Shown: piece after piece, positions 9,101 through 17,075 of the stretch
Numbering within the stretch: position 1 is the first letter of the stretch
Layout: every line of letters begins with the position of its first letter
Source of the DNA: CAZDSS01 sp964508185
GTDB lineage: Bacteria; Pseudomonadota; Alphaproteobacteria; Sphingomonadales; Govanellaceae
DNA length: 20,654 nt
Direction: 5' to 3'
Assembly: GCA_964508185.1 (NCBI GenBank)
Contig: CAZDSS010000043.1
Coordinates: 1 to 20,654 of the forward strand
Translations under genes and position numbers: made by a program
Notes under the pieces: generated by a model
Seen by the model: the letters and a program-made list of their open reading frames with translations, nothing else
Database searches by the model: none
What the model was told of the DNA's origin: nothing

Positions 9101-10586
9101 AATCCCCCCTGGCGCTCGCCGCAAGCGTCCCGCCCACAAGGACGAAGTCGTTGATCTTCAGCTGCTCGGCGCCGTCGAAGCTTCCCGCGAGCCGCCACTG
9201 CAGCTCCCGCGGCAGGGCGAAGTCCTGATGGGCGACGGTCATGAGGTCGCTGACGCTGCCCTTGCCCGATAGGGTGATGCCCTCATCGCTCCGGACGAGG
9301 TCGATCCGCGCCGTCCCCGCGGGCAGGGCGAAGCCGTCGCCGATGAGGTTTTCGACCGCAAGCTCCAGATCGGCGCGGACGGCGCCTGCAGGCTCCAGCG
9401 TCACGGCGCCTTGGGCCGCCAAAAGATCGAAGGTCATGCCCTCCACGACCGGTGTCGTGGGCTGCGCCCGCAAGGCGACCTTCCAGTCGGTCCAGGGCTT
9501 GCCCCCCGTGGCCTGAAAGGCGAATTCCTCCCGCGGCGTGCTCATGGCGAAGCGGGCGGTCACGGGTTCGGCCTCGGCGATCACCACGTTCCCGGCAAAG
9601 GACAGGGGCTCGCCCGCAAGGATCCGGATGTCGGGCGGAAGATCGAGGCCGTCCAGCATGGGGCCCGCGAGTTCGAGCCGCCCTTCGGCGCCCAGACGGA
9701 ACCTGCCGTCCGCTTCCCGGCTGGAGATGCGGGCGCGGAGACCTGCCGCCTGATCGAGATCGAGGCTTGCAAGCCCGTTCCAGTCCTCGGGCGTGCCCTT
9801 GCCGCCGATCACCAGATCGACCCCGCCGGGCCCGACGGGGAGACCCGCATTGCCGATCCATCGGCTGACGAAGCCGCTCATGCCTGAGCGCAGACTGACC
9901 CGAACGGCGATTTCCCGCTTGCTTTCGTCGATGTCCGCCCGGGCGGTGAGGCGATCGGGCTGGCCGTCGATGCGCGCGAGATCGGCGGCGGCGGCAAGGC
10001 CGCCGTCGAACAGGGCGAAGGTTCCGCCAAGCCGCGCCCGGACCACCTCCGCCTCCCGTCCGTCTTCCGGCGGAAGGGGCAGAACGAGTTCGCCGACCGC
10101 AAGATCGTCGAGGAGGACGGTCACGGGCGTGCGCGGCCAGTCGAGGGGCTGCGGCGCGTCATCGGATGGCTCGCCCGCGGGAATGCGCGTGACTGCAAGG
10201 CGGGGCACCTTCACCGCGCGGATATGGGCGGTGCGCTGCAGAAGCTCCCGCGGCCGCCAGCGGATCTCGATCTCGGGCGCCTCGGCCCAGACCCCCTGGC
10301 GGTCGTGGAGGGCGACGTCGCGGAGGATGATGCGGCTCAGGCCGTCGATCCGCACCGTCCCGACCTTGAGCCGGGTCGGCGGGCTCGCGAGCGCGGCTTC
10401 AAGGGCGGTGCGGAGCACTTCTGGCCCATGCCGAAAAGCGTACCAGGCCGCCCCGCCCGCAAGCCCTCCGAGCAGCAGAAGGAGCGCAGCCAATACCCAC
10501 GGCCAGCGCCGCCGCCGGCGTGGTCCGCCGCGTCCTGTCGCCTGATCCCCGCCGTTGTCGCTCGCCTCGCTCATGCCGCGCGCCAT
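6105..10586 (-). CDS. tamB: TamB, inner-membrane/periplasmic subunit of the translocation and assembly module
   Basis: 1493 aa. An Arg-rich patch (23-27) is followed by one signal-anchor helix (about 29-51). A very long periplasmic stretch follows, made of repeated short beta segments of the AsmA/TamB (DUF490) type. The C-terminal domain (about 1240-1493) is characteristic: the NPLINLRAEY, PEIELTSNPALPQDEILARILFG and GKYLTKNVYLEVS regions, ending VGVRWKKDY. TamB forms a beta-taco groove that spans the periplasm, and with TamA it assists outer-membrane protein insertion. AsmA-like relatives are also implicated in phospholipid transport. The first ATG (10584-10586) has GACGGGG just upstream; a second ATG lies four codons in. 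It starts 9 nt after the tamA stop, so the two are clearly one operon. Its end abuts the convergent pit gene with no room for a separate terminator. Confidence 0.95.
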   Translation of the reverse strand: MARGMSEASDNGGDQATGRGGPRRRRRWPWVLAALLLLLGGLAGGAAWYAFRHGPEVLRTALEAALASPPTRLKVGTVRIDGLSRIILRDVALHDRQGVWAEAPEIEIRWRPRELLQRTAHIRAVKVPRLAVTRIPAGEPSDDAPQPLDWPRTPVTVLLDDLAVGELVLPLPPEDGREAEVVRARLGGTFALFDGGLAAAADLARIDGQPDRLTARADIDESKREIAVRVSLRSGMSGFVSRWIGNAGLPVGPGGVDLVIGGKGTPEDWNGLASLDLDQAAGLRARISSREADGRFRLGAEGRLELAGPMLDGLDLPPDIRILAGEPLSFAGNVVIAEAEPVTARFAMSTPREEFAFQATGGKPWTDWKVALRAQPTTPVVEGMTFDLLAAQGAVTLEPAGAVRADLELAVENLIGDGFALPAGTARIDLVRSDEGITLSGKGSVSDLMTVAHQDFALPRELQWRLAGSFDGAEQLKINDFVLVGGTLAASARGDFVLTPGSPTGAGEARLEIADLAAVTNGAVHGRADLSLKARTRDGLEVAITGTADGLRHPDSPNLAAVNPVRLEGRVRYGKGGGSGDVAVQSPAFSITADGLLEDGTINVQLQATPGDQQAIATLIGRRLAEGAELRAGITGRAASPDIRVGIRIPELGRGATALRNFRAWARLRDLNGAARGSLRFSGDGVLGPMSGLMRLNRPSEDRIELRDILIDTALATFTGEFTANPDEGRLVGHLDGISGDLAVLQRGLDVEAQGAFSLRLDATADDAGGALRQEVSLVVQGQDMSLVLADREAVTARALEITAALATDGGLMSPELLRKADGAAVLTGFQSSTLLLDRLSFGFGADAPAAPNGTPAAQGSAYDIPWRLDLQGSYFGDVALAGRGNLSFAEERLAVSLTRLDGTIRERALSLRAPATVTIHGPEIVLDRFDLAYGAGGMTARYAANADGLELDVQANDLDLSIVPFLLDLPPFDGSASGDVALKVAGGKAEGRLALSAAMRGTEDGAEDGPVTVRIDGDLAPEGKAGHYLTLRGAASGGDLNGRLDAHLPFAVAGADMPALDFERPLAVDFHWDGPISLITAALPPMDHVVGGRLDADLALSGSVNDPVFRGNLRLADGRYEHVIFGTVFERIAADVALDGRTITLRSLTATDGSDGRLEGAGEFTLADDWRPVGAIEVTLNSARVARTAMVTAEVGGTASYRSRAAASRIAGDLTLDPVEVRLVDQLPPEITTLEVREVNRPGGDDPVEEGAPEIAPITLIDIKLTAPRRVWVRGRGLDSEWQGDLAVRGLANSPSLVGNLTLLRGTFEFAGRDFTLTQGVLRFTGGQEINPLINLRAEYSANNLTAVIAISGPVSKPEIELTSNPALPQDEILARILFGSSVHQLSALEAVQLGGAISSLSSGGGGFDVFGKARGLLGLDRLSVGLGENGENNMVTGGKYLTKNVYLEVSTDTETGESKATVRFDVTRNLQLQSDVGGQTSGVGVRWKKDY

Positions 10587-10595
10587 TGATCCCCG

Positions 10596-12407
10596 TCAGA
10601 AGCTTTGCCCAAGGCTGATATAGATCTGGTAGGCATTGTCCTCCCGCCGCTTGTTGAGCGGTATGGCCACATCGAGCCGGATGGGCGCAAAGCTCGTGTA
10701 ATAGCGAAGGCCGAGGCCCGCCCCCCAGAAGACGTCGCCGTCGAAATCGGGAAGCGCGCCCGAGCTCACCTTGCCCGCCTCGAGAAAGGGCACCACGCCG
10801 ATGGTCTCCGTCACCTTCACGCGGAGCTCAACCCCCGCCTCCATGAGGGAGCGGCCGCCGATGGGCGTTCCTTCGGGATCGAGCGGTCCCGCCGACTGGT
10901 AGCGATAGCCGCGGATCGACGCCCCGCCACCCGCATAGAAGCGCTTGTCCGCGGGCAGGCGCAGCAATCCCGCCCCCGTGATGCTGCCGAGGCGGAGCCG
11001 CGCCGCCGCCACATAGCGGGACCTGTCGTCCAGCGACCAGTAGGCCGAGGCGGTCGCATCGTTGATGAGGAACTGCAGGATGCCGTTCTGTTCCCCGATA
11101 TAGGGGCGGAGCGTATAGAGAAGGCGCGTGCCGCGGGTGGGGTCGAACAGATTGTCGGTGGTATCGCGCCGGAAGCCGGCAACGCCGCCCACGAGATAAT
11201 AGTTCCGCTCTCCCCGCACGTCCCGGATGTTGGCGTATTCGAGGGAGACGCCCGCCTGCACCGTCCAGACCGAGCTGATCTCCCGCTCCACGATGGCCGA
11301 GGTATCGGCCCCCCAGCGGGTGAAGGCGTCCGGCTGCTCGTGGGCGAGCCGGGTATCGAGGATGAGCCGCTGGTCGGGGCGGAGGAAGGCCGGAACCTCC
11401 AGCCGGTTGATGAGCGCCTGTTCGATCTCCGCCACCCGGCCCTCCACATAGAAGCGCTCGCCGCCATGGAAGAAGTTGCGATGCTCCCATGACGCAAACA
11501 CGCCGAAGCCCTCGTCGGACGCATAATTGGCGCCGAAGCCGTAGGTGCGGTGCAGGCTCTGGGTGAGCTGCACCTCGACGGGGGCGGTGCCGTCCACGTC
11601 GTCGTCCGCGACCGTCGTTTCGATGGAGGTGAAAAGACTGGTCTCGGCGAGCTTGCGGCGCAGCTCCTCCACCTTGCGGCTGTCATAGAGCTCCCCTTCA
11701 TCCCACGGCGCGAGCTTGGCAAGGAAGCTTTCACGCACGTCGTCGGCGCCCGAGAAGCGCGGCGGGCCGAAGAGGCGCCGCGGCCCCGCCCGGATCCTCA
11801 GATCGACTTGCATCGCCGCCGATTCATGATCGACCACGATGTCCCGCTTGCGGAGCCGCACGCCAGGATGGCCGATTTCCGGAAGGCGCGTGAGGATCGC
11901 CCGTTCCGCCGCCACCACCCGGTCGGCGACGGCGGGAGTGCCGGGCTTGAGGAGCAGGGGCTTGACCGCCTCATGGAGCTCCGCCTCGTCCTCGGGCGCG
12001 TCCAGATAGGTGACGGTGAAGCTTTCGATCCTGAACTGCGGCCCCTGGGTCACCAGCAGGCGGAGTTCGAAGGGGCGGCGACTGCGGTCGAGCTGGTAGC
12101 TCACCCGCGCGCCGTAATAGCCGAAGGAGCGCAGGATCTCGGTGAGGGTATCGACGTCCCGGCGGATCGCGTAGCGCAGCTCGCTGAAGCTTTCGCTGCG
12201 GTCGCTCTTCTTGAGGAGCGACAGCTCGTCGAAAAGGGCGGTGGCCGACTTGTCCGCCAGTCCCGAGATCTGCAGGCGATAGGTCGGCCGCTCGGCCGCG
12301 ACGGCGGCCCCCGCCATGAGGATCATGCCAAGGGCCGCGACCAGCGCGGCGGCCAGCGCCCTTCGCACGATGCCGCGGACCGTCCGCCCGTACTCAATCA
12401 GTGCCAC
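10596..12407 (-). CDS. tamA: TamA, Omp85-family outer-membrane protein of the translocation and assembly module
   Basis: 603 aa. The N-terminus is a signal peptide, with basic residues then a hydrophobic run and a likely AVA-A cleavage near residue 38. POTRA domains follow (about 42-290), including YRLQISGLADKSATALFDE and RIESFTVTYLDAP. From about 300 on is the 16-strand Omp85 barrel, with the conserved RGY (499-501, in SIRGYRYQ) of the loop-6 lock. The RLDVAIPLN strand follows, and the C-terminal residue is Phe (LGQSF), as expected for barrel recognition. The start is GTG (12405-12407), with GGGGATCGG directly upstream. No ATG occurs before the hydrophobic core. It lies directly ahead of tamB and 90 nt after an RND permease gene on the same strand. 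BamA is less likely because of the tamB partner and the length. Confidence 0.94.
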   Translation of the reverse strand: MALIEYGRTVRGIVRRALAAALVAALGMILMAGAAVAAERPTYRLQISGLADKSATALFDELSLLKKSDRSESFSELRYAIRRDVDTLTEILRSFGYYGARVSYQLDRSRRPFELRLLVTQGPQFRIESFTVTYLDAPEDEAELHEAVKPLLLKPGTPAVADRVVAAERAILTRLPEIGHPGVRLRKRDIVVDHESAAMQVDLRIRAGPRRLFGPPRFSGADDVRESFLAKLAPWDEGELYDSRKVEELRRKLAETSLFTSIETTVADDDVDGTAPVEVQLTQSLHRTYGFGANYASDEGFGVFASWEHRNFFHGGERFYVEGRVAEIEQALINRLEVPAFLRPDQRLILDTRLAHEQPDAFTRWGADTSAIVEREISSVWTVQAGVSLEYANIRDVRGERNYYLVGGVAGFRRDTTDNLFDPTRGTRLLYTLRPYIGEQNGILQFLINDATASAYWSLDDRSRYVAAARLRLGSITGAGLLRLPADKRFYAGGGASIRGYRYQSAGPLDPEGTPIGGRSLMEAGVELRVKVTETIGVVPFLEAGKVSSGALPDFDGDVFWGAGLGLRYYTSFAPIRLDVAIPLNKRREDNAYQIYISLGQSF

Positions 12408-12488
12408 CCGATCCCCGCGTCAAACTGGTGCCTGTCCCTGCTCCGAGGCCGCCGCCCATGCGCCGCCTGCACAGTCTGCCATGCGCCG

Positions 12489-12507
12489 GGCCGAGCGTCA
12501 CTCGGCC
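12489..12507. repeat. Perfect 7-bp inverted repeat around the RND permease stop codon
   Basis: GGCCGAG (12489-12495) and CTCGGCC (12501-12507) are perfect inverted arms around a 5-nt loop. On the minus strand the loop reads TGACG, so the TGA stop of the RND permease sits in the loop. The hairpin could attenuate read-through into tamA or stabilise the upstream transcript. There is no T tract. Confidence 0.45.
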
Positions 12508-15500
12508 GGCGCCCGCTCCAGCATACGCTCAAGTTGGGCAGCAACGTGGCCGGGCGACCTGGTATTGCGCGCGAGCAGGCGATAGAAGACCGGGATGACG
12601 TAAATGGTGAACAGGGTGGCGAAGGCCACGCCGAAGAACACCACGATGCCGATGGTCACCCGGCTTTCCGCCCCCGCGCCGGTCGCAAGGATCAGCGGCA
12701 GGGCGCCGAACAGGGTCGAGATGGAGGTCATCAGGATCGGCCGCAGGCGAATCCGCGCCGCCTCCACGATGGCATCATCAAAGCTCCGCCCCGCGTCGCG
12801 CAGCTGGTTGGTGAATTCCACGATCAGGATGCCGTTCTTGGCGGCGATCCCGATCAGCATGATGATGCCGATCTGGCTGTAGACGTTGAGCGTTCCGTCG
12901 CAGAGATAGAGTCCCACCAGCGCCCCGGCGAGCGCCAGGGGCACGGTCATCATGATGACCATGGGATGGATGAAGCTTTCGAACTGGGCGGCGAGCACCA
13001 GATAGACGACGAGAAGCGCAAGGCCGAACACGAAATAGAGGGCGCTGGTCGCGTCCTTGAACTCCCGCGATTCGCCCTTGTAATCGATCTGGGCGCGCTC
13101 CGGCAGCTGGGTCGCCGCAGTCTGTTCGAGGAAGGTCAGCACCTCGCCGAGTGTGTAGCCGGGCGAGACGTTGGCGGTGATCGTCACCGCGCGCATGCGG
13201 TTGTAGCGGTTGAGCGCCGTCGCCGTGCCCCCCTCCTCGAAGCGGACGAGGCTGGACAGGGGCACCAGCGTTCCCGAGGGATTGGCCCGCACATAGATGT
13301 TGTTGAGGTCCTGGGGCGAGCGGCGATTATCGTCGAGCCCCTGGAGCATCACGTCATATTCCTCGCCGCGTTCGAGGAAGGTGGTGATGCGGCGGCCGTT
13401 GAACATGGTCTCGAGCGTGATGCCGATGTCGCGGACCGAGACCCCGAGATCCGCCGCCCGGTTCTGGTCGATGGTGACGAGGAGCTGCGGCTTGGTCTCG
13501 CGCAGGTCCGCCTCGACCGAATTGAGGCCCGGATAGCTTGACGCCTGTTCGAGAATGATGTCCCGCCACTGGGCCAGCTCCTCGAAATTGTCGCCGCCGA
13601 TCACGAACTGCACCGGCCGGCCGCGTCCGCCGCCCACCGACCGCAGGCCCCCGTTCTGGGCGGAAAAGGCCGTAACCCCGGGCACGGCAAGCGCCCGGCC
13701 GTAGAGTTCGGCGATCACTTCCTGGGTCGAGCGCGGACGCTCCGCCCAGTCGCGCATGTTGACGATGAGCAGCCCGGTATTGACCGCGTCACCCCCGCCC
13801 CAGCCCGGCACGCGCGCGAGCACGCTGTAGGCTTCGCCGTTCTTCACGTAGTCCATGGCGAGCTCTTCGAGCTCGAGGGTGCGGGCGAGGGTATATTCAT
13901 AACTCGCCCCCTCGGGCGCGGTGATGTTGACGAAGAACTTGCCGCGGTCCTCGTCCGGCGCGAATTCCTGGGGCACCAGCTGCAGCATGCCGTAGATGAC
14001 GGCGAGGACCGCCGCCATGGCACCTACCGTCAGCCAGGGCCAATCGAACAGCTTGCGCAGGATGTCCCCGTAGCTGCGGCTCGCCCGCTCGAAGACGCGG
14101 TCCACGGCGCGGGTGAGCGCCGAGGGCGTCGTGTTCGGCCGCAGCAGCTTGGAGCACATCATGGGCGAGAGGCTGAGGGCGACGAGCATGGAGATGAGCA
14201 CCGCGCCGCTCATGGCGACGGAAAGCTCCGTAAACACGCGGCCCACATTGCCGCTCAGGAAGGCAACAGGCGTGAAGACCGCGATCAGCACCAGGGTCGT
14301 CGCAAGGACCGGCATGGCCACCTGGCGCGTGCCGCGGAAGGCGGCGACGAGCGGCGGCTCGCCCGACTCCATCCGGCGATAGATGTTCTCGAGCACCACG
14401 ATGCTGTCGTCGACCACGAGGCCGATGGCGAGCACCAGGGCGAGCAGGGTCACGAGATTGACGGAATAGCCGAAGGCGGCAAGCGCGATGAAGGACGCGA
14501 TGATGCTCACCGGCACCGTCGCCGCCGGCACCAGCATGGCGCGGAAGCTGCCGAGGAAGACATAGATCACCGCGATCACCAGCGCCATGGCGATGGCCAG
14601 GGTGCGATAGACCTCGCGGATCGATTCCTCGATGAAGACGGAGTCATCCGAGCTGTTGATGAGCTGGATGCCCGCCGGCAGGCTGCGCCGCACCTGGTCC
14701 GCCTTCTCGTGCACGCGGCGCGCCATCTCGAGGGTATTGGCCTTGGACTGCTTGATGATGCCGAGGCCGATCATCGGGCGGCCGTTGCTGCGGAATTCCC
14801 GGCGATGCTCCACCGGGGCGATCTCCACCTTCGCCACCTCGCCGAGGCGCACGAGATAGCCGTCGGCCCCCCGCTTGAGCACGAGGGCGGCGAAATCCTC
14901 GGGCGTGAGGTAGGTGCGCGCGACGCGGACGTTGAGCTCGCGGGTGTCGGATTCGAGCTTGCCCGCGGGAAGCTCGATATTCTCCCGGCGCAGCGCCTCC
15001 TCGATGTCGGCGACGGTGAGGCCGCGGGCCGCCAGCTTGTCGCGGTCGAGCCAGATGCGCATGGCCCGCTCGTGCTCGCCGTTGAGGCGCACCTGGGCTA
15101 CGCCTTCCACCGAGCTGAACTGGTCGACGAGATAGCGCTGCGCGTAGTCCGTAAGGTCCATGCGGCTCAGGCGGCCGTCGCTCACCAGGTTGAACCAGAT
15201 GATGGGGTAGCTGTCGACCTCGGTCTTGGAGACGACGGGCGGGTCCGCCTCGTCGGGCAGACGGCGCACCACGCGGGACACCCGGTCGCGCACGTCGTTG
15301 GCGGCGATGTCGATGTCGCGCTCCAGCACGAATTCGATATTGATGGTGGAGCGGCCGTCGTTGCTCGTCGAGCTGATGGCGCGGATCCCCTCGATCCCGG
15401 CGATCTCGTCCTCGATCACGCGGGTGATCTTGGATTCGATGATGTCCGCCGAGGCCCCGGGATAGGTGGTGCTCACCGAGACGATGGGGGAATCGATGTC

Positions 15501-15614
15501 CGGATATTCCCGCAGCGGCAGCTGGCGGAACGACAGGATGCCGAACGCCACCAGCAGAAGGCTGAGGACCGTGGCGAATACCGGTCGCTTGATGGAAATG
15601 TCTGACAGCTTCAT
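12498..15614 (-). CDS. RND efflux transporter permease, HAE-1 type (AcrB/MexB-like)
   Basis: 1038 aa, the usual length. The protein opens with the family signature SDISIKRPVFATVLSLLL (first helix about 9-29) and LPLREYPDID. Two large periplasmic loops follow, with helices 2-6 beginning near 335. TM4 carries the paired proton-relay aspartates Asp402-Asp403 in GLVVDDSIVVLENIYRR. The second half repeats the fold, ending with the last helices (FFGVAFATLFTIYVIPVFYRLLA). It exports hydrophobic or amphiphilic compounds from the periplasm/inner membrane using the proton gradient, working with a fusion protein and an outer-membrane channel. The substrate cannot be read from the sequence; intact acidic relay residues favour drug or solute export over metal-specific CusA types. 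It follows the fusion-protein gene by 65 nt, and no TolC-like gene is adjacent. The ATG start has only a weak ribosome site (ATAGG, very close). Confidence 0.95.
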   Translation of the reverse strand: MKLSDISIKRPVFATVLSLLLVAFGILSFRQLPLREYPDIDSPIVSVSTTYPGASADIIESKITRVIEDEIAGIEGIRAISSTSNDGRSTINIEFVLERDIDIAANDVRDRVSRVVRRLPDEADPPVVSKTEVDSYPIIWFNLVSDGRLSRMDLTDYAQRYLVDQFSSVEGVAQVRLNGEHERAMRIWLDRDKLAARGLTVADIEEALRRENIELPAGKLESDTRELNVRVARTYLTPEDFAALVLKRGADGYLVRLGEVAKVEIAPVEHRREFRSNGRPMIGLGIIKQSKANTLEMARRVHEKADQVRRSLPAGIQLINSSDDSVFIEESIREVYRTLAIAMALVIAVIYVFLGSFRAMLVPAATVPVSIIASFIALAAFGYSVNLVTLLALVLAIGLVVDDSIVVLENIYRRMESGEPPLVAAFRGTRQVAMPVLATTLVLIAVFTPVAFLSGNVGRVFTELSVAMSGAVLISMLVALSLSPMMCSKLLRPNTTPSALTRAVDRVFERASRSYGDILRKLFDWPWLTVGAMAAVLAVIYGMLQLVPQEFAPDEDRGKFFVNITAPEGASYEYTLARTLELEELAMDYVKNGEAYSVLARVPGWGGGDAVNTGLLIVNMRDWAERPRSTQEVIAELYGRALAVPGVTAFSAQNGGLRSVGGGRGRPVQFVIGGDNFEELAQWRDIILEQASSYPGLNSVEADLRETKPQLLVTIDQNRAADLGVSVRDIGITLETMFNGRRITTFLERGEEYDVMLQGLDDNRRSPQDLNNIYVRANPSGTLVPLSSLVRFEEGGTATALNRYNRMRAVTITANVSPGYTLGEVLTFLEQTAATQLPERAQIDYKGESREFKDATSALYFVFGLALLVVYLVLAAQFESFIHPMVIMMTVPLALAGALVGLYLCDGTLNVYSQIGIIMLIGIAAKNGILIVEFTNQLRDAGRSFDDAIVEAARIRLRPILMTSISTLFGALPLILATGAGAESRVTIGIVVFFGVAFATLFTIYVIPVFYRLLARNTRSPGHVAAQLERMLERAPAE

Positions 15615-15679
15615 CCTATGCCAATCCCGCAGTTGCGGCCCGGCCGCAGGCTCAGGGCCGCGGCGTTCCGCGCCTCATG

Positions 15680-16936
15680 TCAACGCGCGGCGTCCTCGGC
15701 GACGGCCTCACGTATGGGCCGGGTCTGACGCACCGTCACCGGCACGCCATCGCGAAGGCGAATGGTGCCCTCGACCACCACAGGATCGCCGAGCGCCAGC
15801 CCCTTGACGATTTCCACATAGCCGACCCGGCGGCGCCCGATCTCGACCTCCGTCTGGACGACCGCATCGTCCTTCACCACGAACACGTACTGGCGGTCCT
15901 GGATCGGCACCAGCGCCGCTTCCGGCACCGCCGGCAGCACGTCGCGGCTGCGGATGACGGAGACGGTGAGCAGCATGCCCGGGCGCAGGAGGCGATCGGA
16001 GTTCCGGATTTCGGCGCGCACCGAGACCGAGCGGGTCGAGGGATCGATCCGCGCCTCGACCGTCTTGATCTCGCCGACGAATTCGCGACCCGGATAGGCG
16101 ATGCTTTCCGCCACCACCTGAAGCCCCGGGCGGATGGAGGCGAGATAGGCTTCGGGAATGGAGAAATCGAGCTTGATGATGTCGATGTCGTCGAGGGTCG
16201 CGATCTCCGTCCCGGGCATGACGAGCGTGCCGGGGCTCACCCGCCGGAAGCCCAGAACGCCCGAGAAGGGCGCGCGGATCAGGCGGTCGGCAAGCCGGGC
16301 TTCCAGCGCCTCCACCCGCGCCCGCGCCGCATTGCGAAGGCCCGTCACCTCGTCGAGCCGCGCGCGGGTCGCATTGCCGCGCTGCACCAGATCGGCCGTG
16401 CGCTGATACTGGAGCTCCGCTTCCGTGAGATTGGCCTGGGCTTCGGCCAGAAGGGCGGATTCCTCCGCATTGGTGAGCTCCACCAGGACGTCGCCCTTCT
16501 CCACCATCATGCCGTCCTCGAAATTCACCCGGCGGACGGTTTCCGTGACCTTGGCGGTGATCACGACGGATTCATTGGCCTTGGCGGTGCCGATGGCGCT
16601 GATGCTGTCGGTGAAGGGCACGCGGCTCACCGGCGAGACGACGACGGGCACGGCGCGCGCGCCCCGTTCGGGCCGCTCCTCACCCCCCATCATCTTGACG
16701 AGGACGAGGGCCAGAATCCCAAGGAGCGCCGCGGCGACGGCCAGCAGCACGGGGTGACGGCGGAAGAGGCCGGGTTGCGACGGAATGGAGCCTTCGTCCG
16801 CCCGGTGCGCCTGCGGATCCCCGCCTTCCTCGTGATCGCGGCCCCGCTCCCGGGCGTCGAACGGCAGCGCCTCGCCCTCCCGGCGGTCGCCCCTTGCCCG
16901 GTCGTGAGACCGGTTCCCCTGTGACTCTGCTCTCAC
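15680..16936 (-). CDS. RND efflux periplasmic adaptor (membrane fusion protein, HlyD/AcrA family)
   Basis: 418 aa. An unusually long, highly charged N-terminus (1-60, rich in Arg, Asp, Glu, His) precedes one transmembrane helix (about 61-81). So this adaptor is helix-anchored, not lipid-anchored. The lipoyl half-domains lie at about 120-155 and 208-240 (RAPFSGVLG at 211-219) and flank an alpha-hairpin (about 156-207). Beta-barrel and membrane-proximal domains follow (STRSVSVRAEIRNSD; RPGMLLTVSV). It bridges the RND permease to an outer-membrane channel. The start is GTG 16934-16936. The ribosome site there is poor, but no other start codon occurs before the membrane helix. It is first in the probable efflux operon, with a perfect inverted repeat about 50-75 nt upstream that is a likely operator. 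Confidence 0.92.
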   Translation of the reverse strand: MRAESQGNRSHDRARGDRREGEALPFDARERGRDHEEGGDPQAHRADEGSIPSQPGLFRRHPVLLAVAAALLGILALVLVKMMGGEERPERGARAVPVVVSPVSRVPFTDSISAIGTAKANESVVITAKVTETVRRVNFEDGMMVEKGDVLVELTNAEESALLAEAQANLTEAELQYQRTADLVQRGNATRARLDEVTGLRNAARARVEALEARLADRLIRAPFSGVLGFRRVSPGTLVMPGTEIATLDDIDIIKLDFSIPEAYLASIRPGLQVVAESIAYPGREFVGEIKTVEARIDPSTRSVSVRAEIRNSDRLLRPGMLLTVSVIRSRDVLPAVPEAALVPIQDRQYVFVVKDDAVVQTEVEIGRRRVGYVEIVKGLALGDPVVVEGTIRLRDGVPVTVRQTRPIREAVAEDAAR

Positions 16937-16965
16937 CTTCGGAATGTTCCTGTCGCTTGTCTCGT

Positions 16966-16981
16966 ACTACAACCCACTACA
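16966..16981. repeat. Tandem ACTACA repeat, 10-nt period
   Basis: ACTACA occurs at 16966-16971 and 16976-16981, exactly one helical turn apart, between the larger inverted repeat and the fusion-protein start. It would lie in the efflux operon's leader or promoter and could be a direct-repeat binding site. It is short enough to be chance. Confidence 0.3.
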
Positions 16982-16985
16982 GTTA

Positions 16986-17010
16986 CGCAGGATATGACCA
17001 TTATCCTGCG
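16986..17010. promoter_or_regulatory. Perfect inverted repeat, candidate operator of the RND efflux operon
   Basis: CGCAGGATA (16986-16994) and TATCCTGCG (17002-17010) are perfect 9-bp inverted arms around a 7-nt spacer. The 25-nt length and symmetry are typical of dimeric repressor sites such as TetR-family operators of RND pumps. It sits 50-75 nt upstream of the fusion-protein start and overlaps the best -10 candidate on the minus strand (GATAAT). No TetR, MarR or two-component regulator gene is in the window, so the regulator would act from elsewhere. Confidence 0.6.
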
Positions 17011-17056
17011 CCCGCAGCCGGATTCGGCAAATTTACGCAAGCCTTGGGGCATGAAT

Positions 17057-17075
17057 ATTTAACCCCTTGTTAAAT
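17057..17075. promoter_or_regulatory. CtrA-type box TTAA-N7-TTAA in a perfect palindrome
   Basis: ATTTAAC (17057-17063), CCCTT, GTTAAAT (17069-17075). The core TTAA-CCCCTTG-TTAA (17059-17073) is an exact match to the full CtrA binding motif of alphaproteobacteria, within a perfect 7-bp-arm inverted repeat. It is 123 nt from the fusion-protein start and about 240 nt from the 206-aa gene start, so its target is unclear. A GANTC (CcrM-type) site lies 34 nt away. Confidence 0.55.

Noticed and set aside
11550..13541. 663-codon plus-strand open frame across tamA and the RND permease
   Set aside because: It crosses two well-supported minus-strand genes and their gap, reads as low-complexity His/Asp/Arg-rich shadow, and shows no domain.
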